A DNA stretch of 64,000 nucleotides from CAWGET01 sp963821715 (GCA_963821715.1 CAWGET010000006.1:496001-560000), one strand, 5' to 3'; shown: positions 36,273 through 45,194, counted from the stretch's first letter. Program-made: numbers and translations. The notes: generated from the sequence alone by a model not told the origin.

Positions 36273-39200
36273 CTATTTGCTTTGGTCACTGTTCACAGTT
36301 TTCTGTTCACTATTCTGTAAAGCTTCAAAATATTTCTTGATCAATTCCTCGTAGTCGCGGGTATATCCTTCGCGCGCGGCTTTAATCAGTTCGTCTCTAA
36401 TTTTGTCTCTTCCCTCTTCAGTTTCAAGATTCAATTCCGGCGGAGATTCCCGCGCGATCATTTCACCGCGTCTCGATTCCCGCTTCTCATCGAAATCCCT
36501 TTCGTTTATCGAACGCTGAACATCAAGTAATTTAGATAAAATTCTTTCCTGCTGTTTCACAAGATCGTCGTTTACTTTTTGTGTATTCATTCGCGTAACG
36601 GCTTCCTGCATATCTTCAAGAATTTTCTCCAGATTCCCGCTAAGTTTTTTCGATTCGCCCGCGGCTTTGCTTTCATTATTTAACTGCTGAAGAGATTTTC
36701 TTATCATCTCCTGCTGCTGTGCTAATTTTTTTAACTGCGATAACTGCTGCTGACCCATTTGTCCCTGTTGCAATTGCTGCGTCATTTGATTGAGCGACAT
36801 CTGCTGCTGAGAAAGTTTCTGCATCTGCTGCATCATACTCATCATTCCTCCACCACCGCCGCCGTTCATCATTTGATTCATCATGCTCTGCATCATCTGC
36901 GCCGCTTCGTTCAATGATTTCATCGCGCTCTTTTGCCGTATAGCCGCTAAATTTCCGTTCCTGTTCTGAAGTGCCGAAATCGACATGTTCATTTCGGATT
37001 TCGCTTTACCCATCGCCTTTCCCATCTCGGGCGTAATGGCGAAAGATTTTTGCGAAAGATCGGACATCTGTTTCAATATCTTATCCATGTTTCCCGCTAA
37101 CTGATTCTGCTCACCCGCGTTTTGCTTGAACTTCTCGGCACCCGGCGATAGCTCCTGTGTTGACGATTTCAATTTCTCCTGCTCTTTGCTCATTGTTATC
37201 AGATCGTCCGTAATTTTCATCATATTCTGCATCGTCATCATCTGATTCTGCTGCTGCATCGAACTTTGCATCTGCTGCATATCTTCATTCAATTCCTGCA
37301 TATTCTGCGATAGCTGCATCTGCTTCTGCATTGCCTGCTCATTCATCTTCTGCATCAAGTCTTGTTCTGCTTCCTCGGATAATTTTTGATTTTGCTGTTC
37401 GTCAAATTTTTCTTGAATTTTTTCCATCGATTCCTTCGGCATATCGTCTAGTTCAGCCATTTTTTCCCGCAGTTCCTGCATCTGTTCCTGCATCTTTTTC
37501 ACCGATTCGGAAATTTCATTTTGTTTCTTTTGAAGGTTTTCATTCTGCTGCGATTCATTTTCTTCGGCTTCATTTTGCCCCGTCTCTTCAGTCTCTTTTT
37601 GAAGTTCCTCCTGCATTTCAGAAAGTTCTTCAGTCCGTTTTACAAGTTCGTCAACTTTCTGCTCCACTTGAATTTTCTTCAGTAAATTGATCGTCCTCTC
37701 AATACTCTTCTTAAAAACTTCCTCGTTCTGTTTCATCTCTTCAAAAGAATTCTGCACGTTTTTTCGCGACAAATCTTTCAGCATATCGTTCATTTTTTCG
37801 AACGCGTTTTTCAGTTCCTCGTTATTCATCTCGTCAAACAGCTGCTGCAGCTCCATATATTTTTTCAGCGTCTCTTCCGATAGCAATTCATTCTGCTGCA
37901 AATCATTTTTCATCTCGTTAATCTTCTCTTTAACTTCGTCTACTTTTTCTCCGAGTTCTTCAAACTTCTGCATCGCGTTTTCAATTTTTTCCTTTTCATT
38001 CCAGCTTATTTCACGCTCATCTCTTTTTAACTCGGCGCTTATTTCTTCAATTTCCTCATTCAGTTTCTGAGCTTCTTTCAAGGACTCCACCAATTCCTCC
38101 TCGGCGGATTCATGAACTTCATCCGCTTCCACAAAAAGTTCATCCATTGAGGGGATACGCAATTTATAAATTTTAGATTTCGCGGATTTCGGTCCGTTGA
38201 AATTATCGTTATCAAAAATTTCTAAATAATATGAAACAACGTCTTCCGAATTTAACCGCAGTTGAGTTAAATCCCACGTGTGATAAACATCCTGCGGTGA
38301 TTCGTAATTAGCGACAGGAATTTCGACTGAGGAAAATTCTTCTTCCGACTCGCCGTATTTGGACGACGAAACGCGATAGTTAAGCGTCAGCTTTCTGAAT
38401 CCGTAATCGTCGCTTACATTTGCCGAAAGAAAAATAATTTCGTCAAGAGGAAGATTTAGATCTTTTGCCGGACTAACAATTTTGATTTCCGGATATTCAT
38501 CACGCAAAATTTTTATGCCGTAAACAATCGGGAAATTATTTTCAAGATTTTCTTCATCGTAAATTTTAATAAAATATTCGTCTTCTTTGTGGATTATAAA
38601 ATCAGCGGAAGCTCTCTTTTCATCAATATTCATCGATGTTTTAGAGCTATCGCTAAAAATTAATTCCGCGTTTTTTATTTTTTTTGTTGATTGCAATTCC
38701 AGATTTATTTTCGTTCCCGGAAGTCCGGCAACATTTCCGTTATCGCGCTGTTCGGTATTTGGAAGACGGGAATACTTCGGCGGCTGTATATCCAATGCCA
38801 GACTTTTAATTTGCGGTCTATCGATAACCTTCGCGAAAAATATTTCACTGGTAATCTCTTCGGCTTCTACAAAATATTCCGTTGAGGATTTTAAACTTTT
38901 GATTTTTTCGATGTAGACATAAGAAGAATCGGTATTAAATTTTTTTGATGAGAAGCCTGTTTCCTCTTTCGATTTTGTCTTCAAAAAAAAGGTTTCCGGT
39001 AAATCGCCTTTAATTTCCAAGCGGATTTCCAGATCGTCTCCTTTCGTCAAGGTAGTATTTCCGGGATAAACTTCGAAAGCAAAACTTGGCGGAACAATAA
39101 ATTCCTGTTGGTAATTTATTAAACGGAAAGCGGAAGCCCGGAGTCCGGAGAAAAATATAATAAAGAAAAGCGCGAAAAATAAAATCGCCGCGGAACGTTT

Positions 39201-39665
39201 CATTAGAGAATTGAGCGTGTTCATTTTTACGGCATCATTAAAATCGATTCCTTCCGATTTCCGGTAAACTTTTTCGAAAGCGCCATCGATTAATTCTTCC
39301 GAATAATTTTTATCTTTTTCTTTTAACAGCTGTAATGAATTTAGAAGTTCGTCTTTTATTTGAGGATGACTTGCGCCGACTTTATCAGCGGCGGAAAAAA
39401 GATCCGGCTTCTTAAGAAAATTATAAAGGGATGGTAAAATTAGTCCGGCGAAAATTATTATTGACAAAAAAATTAAAACGTAGAATAAAACTGTCCGGGT
39501 TCCGGAATGGAAATGAAAAAGAGATTCCGACAAAACAAAAAGAAACGCGAGTGCCGCGGCTGCGGAAGCGAAATATAAAAATCCTTTAAGGAGAGATTTT
39601 ATGTTTTCCCTTTTCTCTACTCGTCGTAAACGGTTTGTTATTTCTTCCAGATGAAAATTATTCAT
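36273..39665 (-). CDS. DUF4175 membrane protein with long Gln/Met-rich coiled coil
   Basis: 1130 residues. Three N-terminal membrane helices (about 22-45, 52-75 and 150-172) and a beta-rich extracytoplasmic part with ESHAEEEL-like acidic transitions. From about 520 to 1080 comes a very long helical region rich in Gln, Met, Glu and Lys, including poly-Gly GGGGGG next to MMSMMQQMQKLS. Family members are found beside DUF4159 genes in Bacteroidota relatives, as here. Function unknown; a scaffold role is plausible. The last 12 codons are made of a GTGAACAG-type repeat. Confidence 0.85.
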   Translation of the reverse strand: MNNFHLEEITNRLRRVEKRENIKSLLKGFLYFASAAAALAFLFVLSESLFHFHSGTRTVLFYVLIFLSIIIFAGLILPSLYNFLKKPDLFSAADKVGASHPQIKDELLNSLQLLKEKDKNYSEELIDGAFEKVYRKSEGIDFNDAVKMNTLNSLMKRSAAILFFALFFIIFFSGLRASAFRLINYQQEFIVPPSFAFEVYPGNTTLTKGDDLEIRLEIKGDLPETFFLKTKSKEETGFSSKKFNTDSSYVYIEKIKSLKSSTEYFVEAEEITSEIFFAKVIDRPQIKSLALDIQPPKYSRLPNTEQRDNGNVAGLPGTKINLELQSTKKIKNAELIFSDSSKTSMNIDEKRASADFIIHKEDEYFIKIYDEENLENNFPIVYGIKILRDEYPEIKIVSPAKDLNLPLDEIIFLSANVSDDYGFRKLTLNYRVSSSKYGESEEEFSSVEIPVANYESPQDVYHTWDLTQLRLNSEDVVSYYLEIFDNDNFNGPKSAKSKIYKLRIPSMDELFVEADEVHESAEEELVESLKEAQKLNEEIEEISAELKRDEREISWNEKEKIENAMQKFEELGEKVDEVKEKINEMKNDLQQNELLSEETLKKYMELQQLFDEMNNEELKNAFEKMNDMLKDLSRKNVQNSFEEMKQNEEVFKKSIERTINLLKKIQVEQKVDELVKRTEELSEMQEELQKETEETGQNEAEENESQQNENLQKKQNEISESVKKMQEQMQELREKMAELDDMPKESMEKIQEKFDEQQNQKLSEEAEQDLMQKMNEQAMQKQMQLSQNMQELNEDMQQMQSSMQQQNQMMTMQNMMKITDDLITMSKEQEKLKSSTQELSPGAEKFKQNAGEQNQLAGNMDKILKQMSDLSQKSFAITPEMGKAMGKAKSEMNMSISALQNRNGNLAAIRQKSAMKSLNEAAQMMQSMMNQMMNGGGGGGMMSMMQQMQKLSQQQMSLNQMTQQLQQGQMGQQQLSQLKKLAQQQEMIRKSLQQLNNESKAAGESKKLSGNLEKILEDMQEAVTRMNTQKVNDDLVKQQERILSKLLDVQRSINERDFDEKRESRRGEMIARESPPELNLETEEGRDKIRDELIKAAREGYTRDYEELIKKYFEALQNSEQKTVNSDQSK

Positions 39666-39704
39666 TCAAAATCATTTTGTGAAATTATAAAATATGGATT
39701 GTGT

Positions 39705-40370
39705 TTAATTTGTCAATGCATAAACGATTATATTTGTCCCGAACTTAAGCGCTTCTTCCCGTTTATCTGCCGGATCGTTATGGACTTCAGGATCAGCCCA
39801 ACCGTCACTCGGATTGCTTTCAACAGTATAATAAACAGCGAGTTTGCCGTCGAGGAAAATTCCGTATCCACGCGGAGGTTTCTCGTCGTGGGCGTGAGTT
39901 TTCGGAGGTCCGTTAAATTTGTAAACATTATTGTAAATTTCATGATTGAAAGGAAGCTCGATAAAATCTTTTTCGGGAAAAACTTTTTTTATTTCGCGGC
40001 GAAGCGCTTTGTCCAATCCATAATCATCGTCGACGTATAAAAATCCGCCCGATTCCAGATACTTTCGCAAACGTTCGGCTTCTGCTTCATCTAAAACAAT
40101 ATTCCCATGCCCCGTAATGAATAAAAATGGATATGAAAAAATATCGTCTTTAGAGATATCAACAAAAGTATATTCGGGATTAGTTTTCACGGTAGTATTC
40201 TCCCGAATAAATTCGAGAAGATTTACTTCAGCTGAAGGATCGTTATACCAATCGCCGCCGCCGCCATATTTAACTCGGGCAATCTGAAAATCGCTGTCGG
40301 TGTTTTGTGCGGAAATGTTGTTTATCAAAAACAACAATGCAATTAATATTTGAAGATAATATTTTTTCAT
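39705..40370 (-). CDS. DUF4159 protein, exported
   Basis: 221 residues with a signal peptide (YYLQILIALLFLINNISA). Family blocks are QIARVKYGGGGDWYNDP, FLFITGHGNIVLDEAEAERLRKYLESGGFLYVDDDYG and the C-terminal REEALKFGTNIIVYAL. The fold resembles a glutamine-amidotransferase-like (GATase) domain without an obvious nucleophile Cys. It is transcribed with the DUF4175 gene, 39 bases upstream of it, and the pair are often neighbours. Confidence 0.88.
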   Translation of the reverse strand: MKKYYLQILIALLFLINNISAQNTDSDFQIARVKYGGGGDWYNDPSAEVNLLEFIRENTTVKTNPEYTFVDISKDDIFSYPFLFITGHGNIVLDEAEAERLRKYLESGGFLYVDDDYGLDKALRREIKKVFPEKDFIELPFNHEIYNNVYKFNGPPKTHAHDEKPPRGYGIFLDGKLAVYYTVESNPSDGWADPEVHNDPADKREEALKFGTNIIVYALTN

Positions 40371-40672
40371 AATCCTGTAAATTTACATTTTCTTTATACA
40401 ACATAATAGCGGCGAAGTTCGCTCTCTTTGGCGTGAGAGGTGAGAAAGGAAATGTGAGAGGGAAAACGCCCGGCTCTGCTTTCAGCAGACAAGTTCGTAA
40501 ATGCAGCTTCGCCGCGGCAAGCGAAAAGCGAGAAGCAGAGACAAGAATAAAATGGGAAACAGAGAATTGTTCTGAAGTTAAGATCATTTGAATCAGGGTC
40601 CATTTCGCAGGTTGTAAATCTTACCTATAATAATTAGATTTGAAGTTTAAATTAGAATTTACCGGGAATGGA
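40371..40672. other. Divergent intergenic stretch between DUF4159 and aspS
   Basis: About 300 bases between divergent genes. Contains a 9-base inverted repeat (GCGGCGAAG at 40409-40417 and CTTCGCCGC at 40507-40515) 89 bases apart, and purine-rich G/A tracts. Promoters for both genes must lie here. No small gene was supported. Confidence 0.4.
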
Positions 40673-42442
40673 ATGCATTTTAATAAACGAACTCACACTT
40701 GCGGAGATTTAAGAGAAGCGAACATCGGCGATAAAGTTGTTTTAAATGGCTGGGTTGATACGAGAAGAGATCTGGGCGGTGTAATTTTTATTGATTTACG
40801 TGATCGATACGGCGAAACGCAAATCGTTTTTGAACCAACTTATAATACAGAAACTCACGAGGAAGCGAAAGTTCTCCGAAGTGAATTTGTAATTTCAATT
40901 GAAGGAAAAGTCCGCAAAAGACCTGAAGGGACTGAAAACCCGGCTCTCCCAACCGGCGAAGTCGACGTGATGGTTGACAAATTGATAATTCTTAACGAAG
41001 CCGCCACGCCTCCATTCCAAATAAAAGACGATGTTGACGTGCACGAAGATCTTAGGTTAAAGTACCGTTACCTCGATCTGAGAAGAAAAGAAATGCAGGA
41101 AAATCTCTTACTCCGGCATAAATTTTATCAGATTGTAAGAAACTATTTTGACAAAAAAGATTTTGTGGAAATAGAAACACCATTCCTGATTAAAAGCGCT
41201 CCCGAAGGCGCGCGAGATTTCCTTGTTCCAAGCCGTCTTCACAGCGGGGAATTTTACGCACTGCCGCAATCACCGCAATTATACAAACAACTTTTAATGG
41301 TTTCGGGATTCGATAGATATTTTCAAATTGTTAAATGTTTTAGAGACGAGGATTTTAGAGCAGACCGGCAGCCGGAGTTTACGCAAATAGATGTTGAAAT
41401 GTCTTTCATCGACCAAAAAGATATTTTTGAAATTGTTGAAGAATTGATGAAAGAATTATTCGCGAAGATCAAAAATTATGAGTTAAAAACTCCAATTCCA
41501 CGCTTAACCTATGATGAAGCGATGGAAAAATACGGAAGTGATAAACCGGATCTCCGTTTCGGATTGGAGATGGTTACTCTTAACGACGCAGTGAAAGATT
41601 CAGAATTCAGACTTTTTTCGGAAACGGTTAAAAAAGATGAAATTGTTACTGGATTATTGGCTAAAGGCTGCGGAGATTTTACCCGAAATCAGCTAGATGG
41701 CTTGACGGAGTTTGCAAAGAAACAGGGCGCATCAGGTTTGATTTGGATGCGTGTAAAAGAGAACGATCTTGAAGCTCCCGTCGCAAAATTTTTATCGGAA
41801 ACCGATAAGAAAAATATAATAGAAAAATTAAACGCTGAACCAGGAGATTTGCTTTTTATAATTGTCGGGCCTAAAAATAAAGCGCTTACGGTAATGGGTG
41901 CGATTCGTTTAGAGATGGCAAAAAGGCTGGACCTCATCAAACCGGATGCAAAACCGGCTCTGGTTTGGGTTACAGATTTTCCGCTGCTGGAATGGAATCC
42001 GGATTTAAATAGATACCAGGCAATGCATCATCCGTTTACATCGCCGAGAGTTGAAGATTTTGAGTTGATGGAAACGGCGCCCGAAAAAGTGAGAGCGCGG
42101 GCTTACGATCTTGTTCTGAACGGAAACGAAATTGCGGGCGGAAGCATCAGAATTCATAATTCTAAAATGCAGTCGCTAATGTTCAAAGCGCTTGGCATAT
42201 CCGATAAAGAAGCGGAAGATAAATTTGGATTTTTGCTTAACGCTTTCAAATACGGTGCGCCTCCTCATGGAGGAATTGCTTTTGGAGTGGACAGAACAGC
42301 TATGCTCCTGGCGGGTGAAAGTTCGATACGGGAAGTTATCGCTTTCCCGAAAACATCAAGCGGTGTATCCCTAATGGAAAATTCGCCGTCAACCGTAAGT
42401 GATGACCAGTTGAAAGAATTACATTTAAAATTAAGAAGTTAA
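40673..42442 (+). CDS. aspS: Aspartate-tRNA ligase
   Basis: 589 residues of a bacterial-type class II synthetase. OB-fold anticodon domain (VVLNGWVDTRRDLGGVIFIDLRDRYG), class II motif 2 (FRDEDFRADRQPEFTQIDVEMSF), a GAD insertion in the middle, and motif 3 GIAFGVDRTAMLLAG. The ATG at 40673 fits the usual N-terminus; an upstream TTG in frame adds 11 unlikely residues. The IPLIVRD-type specificity residues were not assessed, so AspRS versus the non-discriminating form is open. Confidence 0.96.
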   Translation: MHFNKRTHTCGDLREANIGDKVVLNGWVDTRRDLGGVIFIDLRDRYGETQIVFEPTYNTETHEEAKVLRSEFVISIEGKVRKRPEGTENPALPTGEVDVMVDKLIILNEAATPPFQIKDDVDVHEDLRLKYRYLDLRRKEMQENLLLRHKFYQIVRNYFDKKDFVEIETPFLIKSAPEGARDFLVPSRLHSGEFYALPQSPQLYKQLLMVSGFDRYFQIVKCFRDEDFRADRQPEFTQIDVEMSFIDQKDIFEIVEELMKELFAKIKNYELKTPIPRLTYDEAMEKYGSDKPDLRFGLEMVTLNDAVKDSEFRLFSETVKKDEIVTGLLAKGCGDFTRNQLDGLTEFAKKQGASGLIWMRVKENDLEAPVAKFLSETDKKNIIEKLNAEPGDLLFIIVGPKNKALTVMGAIRLEMAKRLDLIKPDAKPALVWVTDFPLLEWNPDLNRYQAMHHPFTSPRVEDFELMETAPEKVRARAYDLVLNGNEIAGGSIRIHNSKMQSLMFKALGISDKEAEDKFGFLLNAFKYGAPPHGGIAFGVDRTAMLLAGESSIREVIAFPKTSSGVSLMENSPSTVSDDQLKELHLKLRS

Positions 42443-42480
42443 ATTTACACAGTATTAATATTTATGCTCAGGATTTATGA

Positions 42481-42654
42481 ATGAAACTCAGTTACGAAAT
42501 GTGGAATCCTTCGCAAGGAGACTTTAACAAAAAGAATTTAGCGCGGGAATCTTATCACAGAAAGAAAATGGAAAAGAAACAAAAAAGAATAAAAATAGGA
42601 TTGATTGCCCTCTATTTATCAATCCTATTAAGCGCTTTATATTATTATCTGTAA
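42481..42654 (+). CDS. 57-residue tail-anchored small membrane protein
   Basis: Starts with ATG at 42481 after AGGA (8 bases). A polar, basic N-terminal half (NPSQGDFNKKNLARESYHRKK) is followed by one C-terminal helix (about 40-56) ending in Tyr-Tyr-Tyr-Leu, the design of a tail-anchored protein. It is 38 bases after aspS and probably rides on that message. No family recognised. Confidence 0.55.
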   Translation: MKLSYEMWNPSQGDFNKKNLARESYHRKKMEKKQKRIKIGLIALYLSILLSALYYYL

Positions 42655-42676
42655 GTTTTAAGTTGAAATCGTTTCT

Positions 42677-42991
42677 TTATGCTCTTGAGTAACTTCCATC
42701 TTCTTCCGATTGAATATACATAATCTGAAGCGAAGAAGGAATTGCTCTTTTCTCATCAAGAAAGTGGTCAATCTCGAAATCCAAAACTCTTTCTCGTATT
42801 GATGGCTTTTTGCGTCCGTCATACCAATAGTCAATTATGCGCGAAAGAACATCACCGTTTATCTTCACCAACATTCCACCTTTATAATTAGAAAGACGCG
42901 CATAAGTTGTGTTATTAAACTTTATTATTTCATGAATACTTTTCGGATCGGTTGCCGGTATTGCTTCTGGTTTTGTAAGTCTTATTTCCAT
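42677..42991 (-). CDS. Hypothetical protein
   Basis: 104 residues, soluble and mixed alpha/beta, with no recognisable motif (SIHEIIKFNNTTYARLSNYKGG, DYWYDGRKKPSIRERVLDFEIDHFLDE). Codon use looks ordinary and the ribosome site (GAGGTGAA) is good, so it is probably real. Stands alone on the minus strand in an accessory stretch. Confidence 0.55.
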   Translation of the reverse strand: MEIRLTKPEAIPATDPKSIHEIIKFNNTTYARLSNYKGGMLVKINGDVLSRIIDYWYDGRKKPSIRERVLDFEIDHFLDEKRAIPSSLQIMYIQSEEDGSYSRA

Positions 42992-43329
42992 AAATTCACC
43001 TCATAATTATTGTCGAATATCATTTTATCAATACACCAAAACTAAATCTCAATTATAATTTAGAAATAACTAAAACTTATCAAATAGCGGAAACTGCATT
43101 TCTTGTGTAGCATTTTCTGCTATGGGAAAAAATTAAGTAAAAATTTAATCTTGAAAATTCAGAAAAGAATTGGCATTATTGCAGAAGGAGCTTCTTTGTT
43201 TTAGCTCCATGTTTGATGGGCTTACCAAATTGATTGCCGTCCTTTTGGTTTGCCCATTATTAGTAGTACAAAAACTACCCCTTTTTGAAAAACTCAGAGA
43301 ATTTTTTTAGAAAAAATTTTCAACGGCCA
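42992..43329. other. Gene-free stretch with tandem hairpins
   Basis: 338 bases. The centre (43187-43285) folds into three stems listed separately. The rest is AT-rich and without recognised signals. Confidence 0.4.
43187..43285. ncRNA. Possible structured RNA: three tandem hairpins
   Basis: Stem 1 GGAGCT / AGCTCC with a ten-base loop (43187-43208). Stem 2 TGGGC and ACCAAA pair with TTTGGT and GCCCA around a two-by-two internal loop (43217-43256). Stem 3 GTAGT / ACTAC (about 43264-43278) is followed by CC and a run of five T on the plus strand. It could be a small RNA, or the 3' end of the HEPN-like gene on the minus strand. Confidence 0.3.
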
Positions 43330-43845
43330 TTAAGCGCAAATTTTATTTCTGCAATATCTGCTTATCATTTCCAATCCATCGGAGAATTTCTCTATCTGAT
43401 TTTTGAGTCTCACAAAATTTCCGCCATTATCAATCTCCCCTATTTCGAATCCGGTTAAAAAATTAAAAGAAATATCATCGATCTCACAAAAGATATTTAT
43501 AATTCTTTCAGAATCTATTTCAAATCGATGGGGATATTTCCAAGATTCTTCTGTTATTATTTCTTTTACATCCTGCCACAAATTTAAAATGTTATGATGA
43601 TTCGGATTCGCATGATGCTTCTGAAGAACAATATCTTTTAATTGATTTACAATAAGGTTTTTATAGAGCAAAATAAGTGGAAAGATTACGGATTGATAAT
43701 TTGCGTCTTTATAAATTAATAAGCTTATCTGATCGGCCGCCTTTTTGAATCCTTGCGCAGCAGTATAATATCTATCTTTGGAAGTTTCGAAATACGCTTG
43801 AATTCTGGAAACAGAGCGGCTGTTTGAACCAACGCGTTGTTCCAT
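43330..43845 (-). CDS. Helical protein, HEPN-like
   Basis: 171 residues, nearly all helical. The arrangement YFETSKDRYYTAAQGFKKAADQI, IFPLILLYKNLIVNQLKDIVL and HHNILNLWQDVKEII resembles HEPN-domain proteins (the HNILNLW block matches the HDL-x-x-LW region). The RNase R-x4-6-H motif is not clear, so activity cannot be claimed. GAGGAG precedes the start. Related to accessory and toxin-type systems only by fold. Confidence 0.5.
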   Translation of the reverse strand: MEQRVGSNSRSVSRIQAYFETSKDRYYTAAQGFKKAADQISLLIYKDANYQSVIFPLILLYKNLIVNQLKDIVLQKHHANPNHHNILNLWQDVKEIITEESWKYPHRFEIDSERIINIFCEIDDISFNFLTGFEIGEIDNGGNFVRLKNQIEKFSDGLEMISRYCRNKICA

Positions 43846-43878
43846 CTTTATTCTCCTCTTTAAATAAATGGGGATTAT

Positions 43879-44097
43879 TTAATAATTTAAATTGCTGTGA
43901 GATGAGGGTTTTTTCATCACACTATTTAATCCAATTCTATTTATTGTTATGGAGTGAAGTATTTTATCGTCTGTAAAAACCGCGCCGCAGTAATCGCATT
44001 TCAGACTTGTAAAATCGTTCACGATCACATCCGAAAAATATTTTGTATTTGTGCGGAGACACGTAGCGCATTCAATATAAAAGACTAATCTGTTCAT
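43879..44097 (-). CDS. Small zinc-ribbon-type protein
   Basis: 72 residues with CxxC pairs at CATC (10-13) and CDYC (34-37), spaced like a zinc ribbon or rubredoxin knuckle, then a basic, Ser/Asn-rich tail. May bind nucleic acid or serve as an adaptor. It lies 33 bases upstream of the HEPN-like gene in the same direction, so they may be co-transcribed. Confidence 0.55.
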   Translation of the reverse strand: MNRLVFYIECATCLRTNTKYFSDVIVNDFTSLKCDYCGAVFTDDKILHSITINRIGLNSVMKKPSSHSNLNY

Positions 44098-44394
44098 ATC
44101 GTTACCTGCAATAGACTATTTTGAAATATTTATGAGAATAAGAAAGTTCATCCCACTGCTTGGCAAATTATAATACGAATGAGAAGATAAGATAAAGGAG
44201 AGTTATTATAATTTTACCAACCTTAACTCAATATAATTTTTTGGGAAATACCTGCAATGTAAATCGGATATCAAATTACAAATAGGTTAAAATGCTACAA
44301 ATAGACTACTTAAAATGTTACAGGCAAATTACTGTATATGCTCTTTCCTAATTCAGTAAAATAAATTAATTTTTGCACATCCCTTATTTAGATG

Positions 44395-44440
44395 AAATGG
44401 GAGAAGCTGTTTTTTCGGTCAGTTTCTCCCATTTTTGTTT
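44395..44440 (+). terminator. Strong plus-strand terminator with no gene upstream
   Basis: Perfect 11-bp stem AAATGGGAGAA / TTCTCCCATTT, extended by GCTG/CAGT (one G-U), then a T-rich run TTTTTGTTTT. It must end a plus-strand transcript, yet no plus-strand protein gene lies in the 1.7 kb before it since the small gene at 42481, so it may end an unannotated RNA. Confidence 0.7.
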
Positions 44441-44509
44441 TAAAGGCTACTAACCTCAATATCCATTATTTAAATCTTCCAAAATTCTTAAAAAAATTTT
44501 ACATAACTA

Positions 44510-44558
44510 TTGACAAGTGCTCAACCGTTCACTATATTAGTAGTGAACATCGGAGCAC
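44510..44558 (+). promoter_or_regulatory. lexA promoter with nested LexA operator
   Basis: Near-consensus promoter: TTGACA (44510-44515), 17-base spacer, TATATT (44533-44538). Over the -10 lies GTTCACTA, six bases, TAGTGAAC (44527-44548), a palindrome expected of a LexA box. Further arms GTGCTC (44517-44522) and GAGCAC (44553-44558) extend the symmetry to 42 bases. LexA bound here would block its own transcription. Confidence 0.85.
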
Positions 44559-44561
44559 GTA

Positions 44562-45194
44562 ATGAAAGAAAAATTAACGGATCGGCAGCAAATTATTTTT
44601 GAGTATGTAAAAAAATGTATCGAAGAAAACGGATATCCCCCAACCTTCCGTGAAATTGGAAGAGAATTCGATATCGCTTCAACATTTGGGGTTAAGCGCC
44701 ATATAGACGCGCTCATCAAAAAAGGATTTCTGAAAACTGAAAGTAATACAAGCCGTACAATTTCAGTTGTGGGAAATTTCCAGACGCCAAAAAGCAATGA
44801 TGATAAATTTATTGAAATTCCGGTAGTTGGAAGAATCGCCGCAGGATATCCCGTACTTGCGGATGAAAATATCGAAACTACGCTCTCTATTCATAAAGAA
44901 ATGATTGGTCGATATAAAAATTGTTTTGGTTTAAAAGTAAGAGGCGACAGCATGATAAACGCCGGTATTTTAGAAGGCGATTATGTAATTGCAAGTCACC
45001 AGTCGGAAGTTAAAAATGAAGATATAGTCGTAGCGCTTTTGGGCGACGAGACTACACTTAAAAGATATAGAAAAGAAAAGCATGAAACTTTTCTTATCCC
45101 TGAAAATGAAAATTACAGTCCCATAAAAGTTACATTAAATGAAGACTTTTCGATAATAGGAAAAGTTATTTCGGTTTTTCGATTTTATAATTGA
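44562..45194 (+). CDS. lexA: LexA repressor / self-cleaving SOS regulator
   Basis: 210 residues. N-terminal winged helix (LTDRQQIIFEYVKKCIEENGYPPTFREIGREF) and a C-terminal S24 peptidase domain. Cleavage site Ala94-Gly95 in RIAAGYP, catalytic Ser130 in GDSM and Lys167 in TLKRY are all present. RecA-activated self-cleavage would induce the SOS genes. The DNA-reading helix differs from that of E. coli, in keeping with the different operator. It heads a likely three-gene unit. Confidence 0.94.
   Translation: MKEKLTDRQQIIFEYVKKCIEENGYPPTFREIGREFDIASTFGVKRHIDALIKKGFLKTESNTSRTISVVGNFQTPKSNDDKFIEIPVVGRIAAGYPVLADENIETTLSIHKEMIGRYKNCFGLKVRGDSMINAGILEGDYVIASHQSEVKNEDIVVALLGDETTLKRYRKEKHETFLIPENENYSPIKVTLNEDFSIIGKVISVFRFYN

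Larger units (their letters stand above)
44098..44561. other. Gene-free stretch upstream of lexA
   Basis: 464 bases. Contains two copies of TTAAAATG(C/T)TACA near 44287 and 44310, the orphan plus-strand terminator at 44395-44440, and the lexA promoter/operator. No protein gene longer than about 30 codons with a ribosome site was found, although AAAGGAG at 44195-44201 looks like a ribosome site without a start codon. Confidence 0.5.

Noticed and set aside
37331..38070. Long plus-strand open frames rich in Ser and Phe
   Set aside because: They are antisense shadows of the repetitive Gln/Glu/Met helical region of the DUF4175 gene.
40409..40515. 9-base inverted repeat with 89-base gap as a stable hairpin
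   Set aside because: The gap is too long for a terminator and no second element supports a defined RNA.
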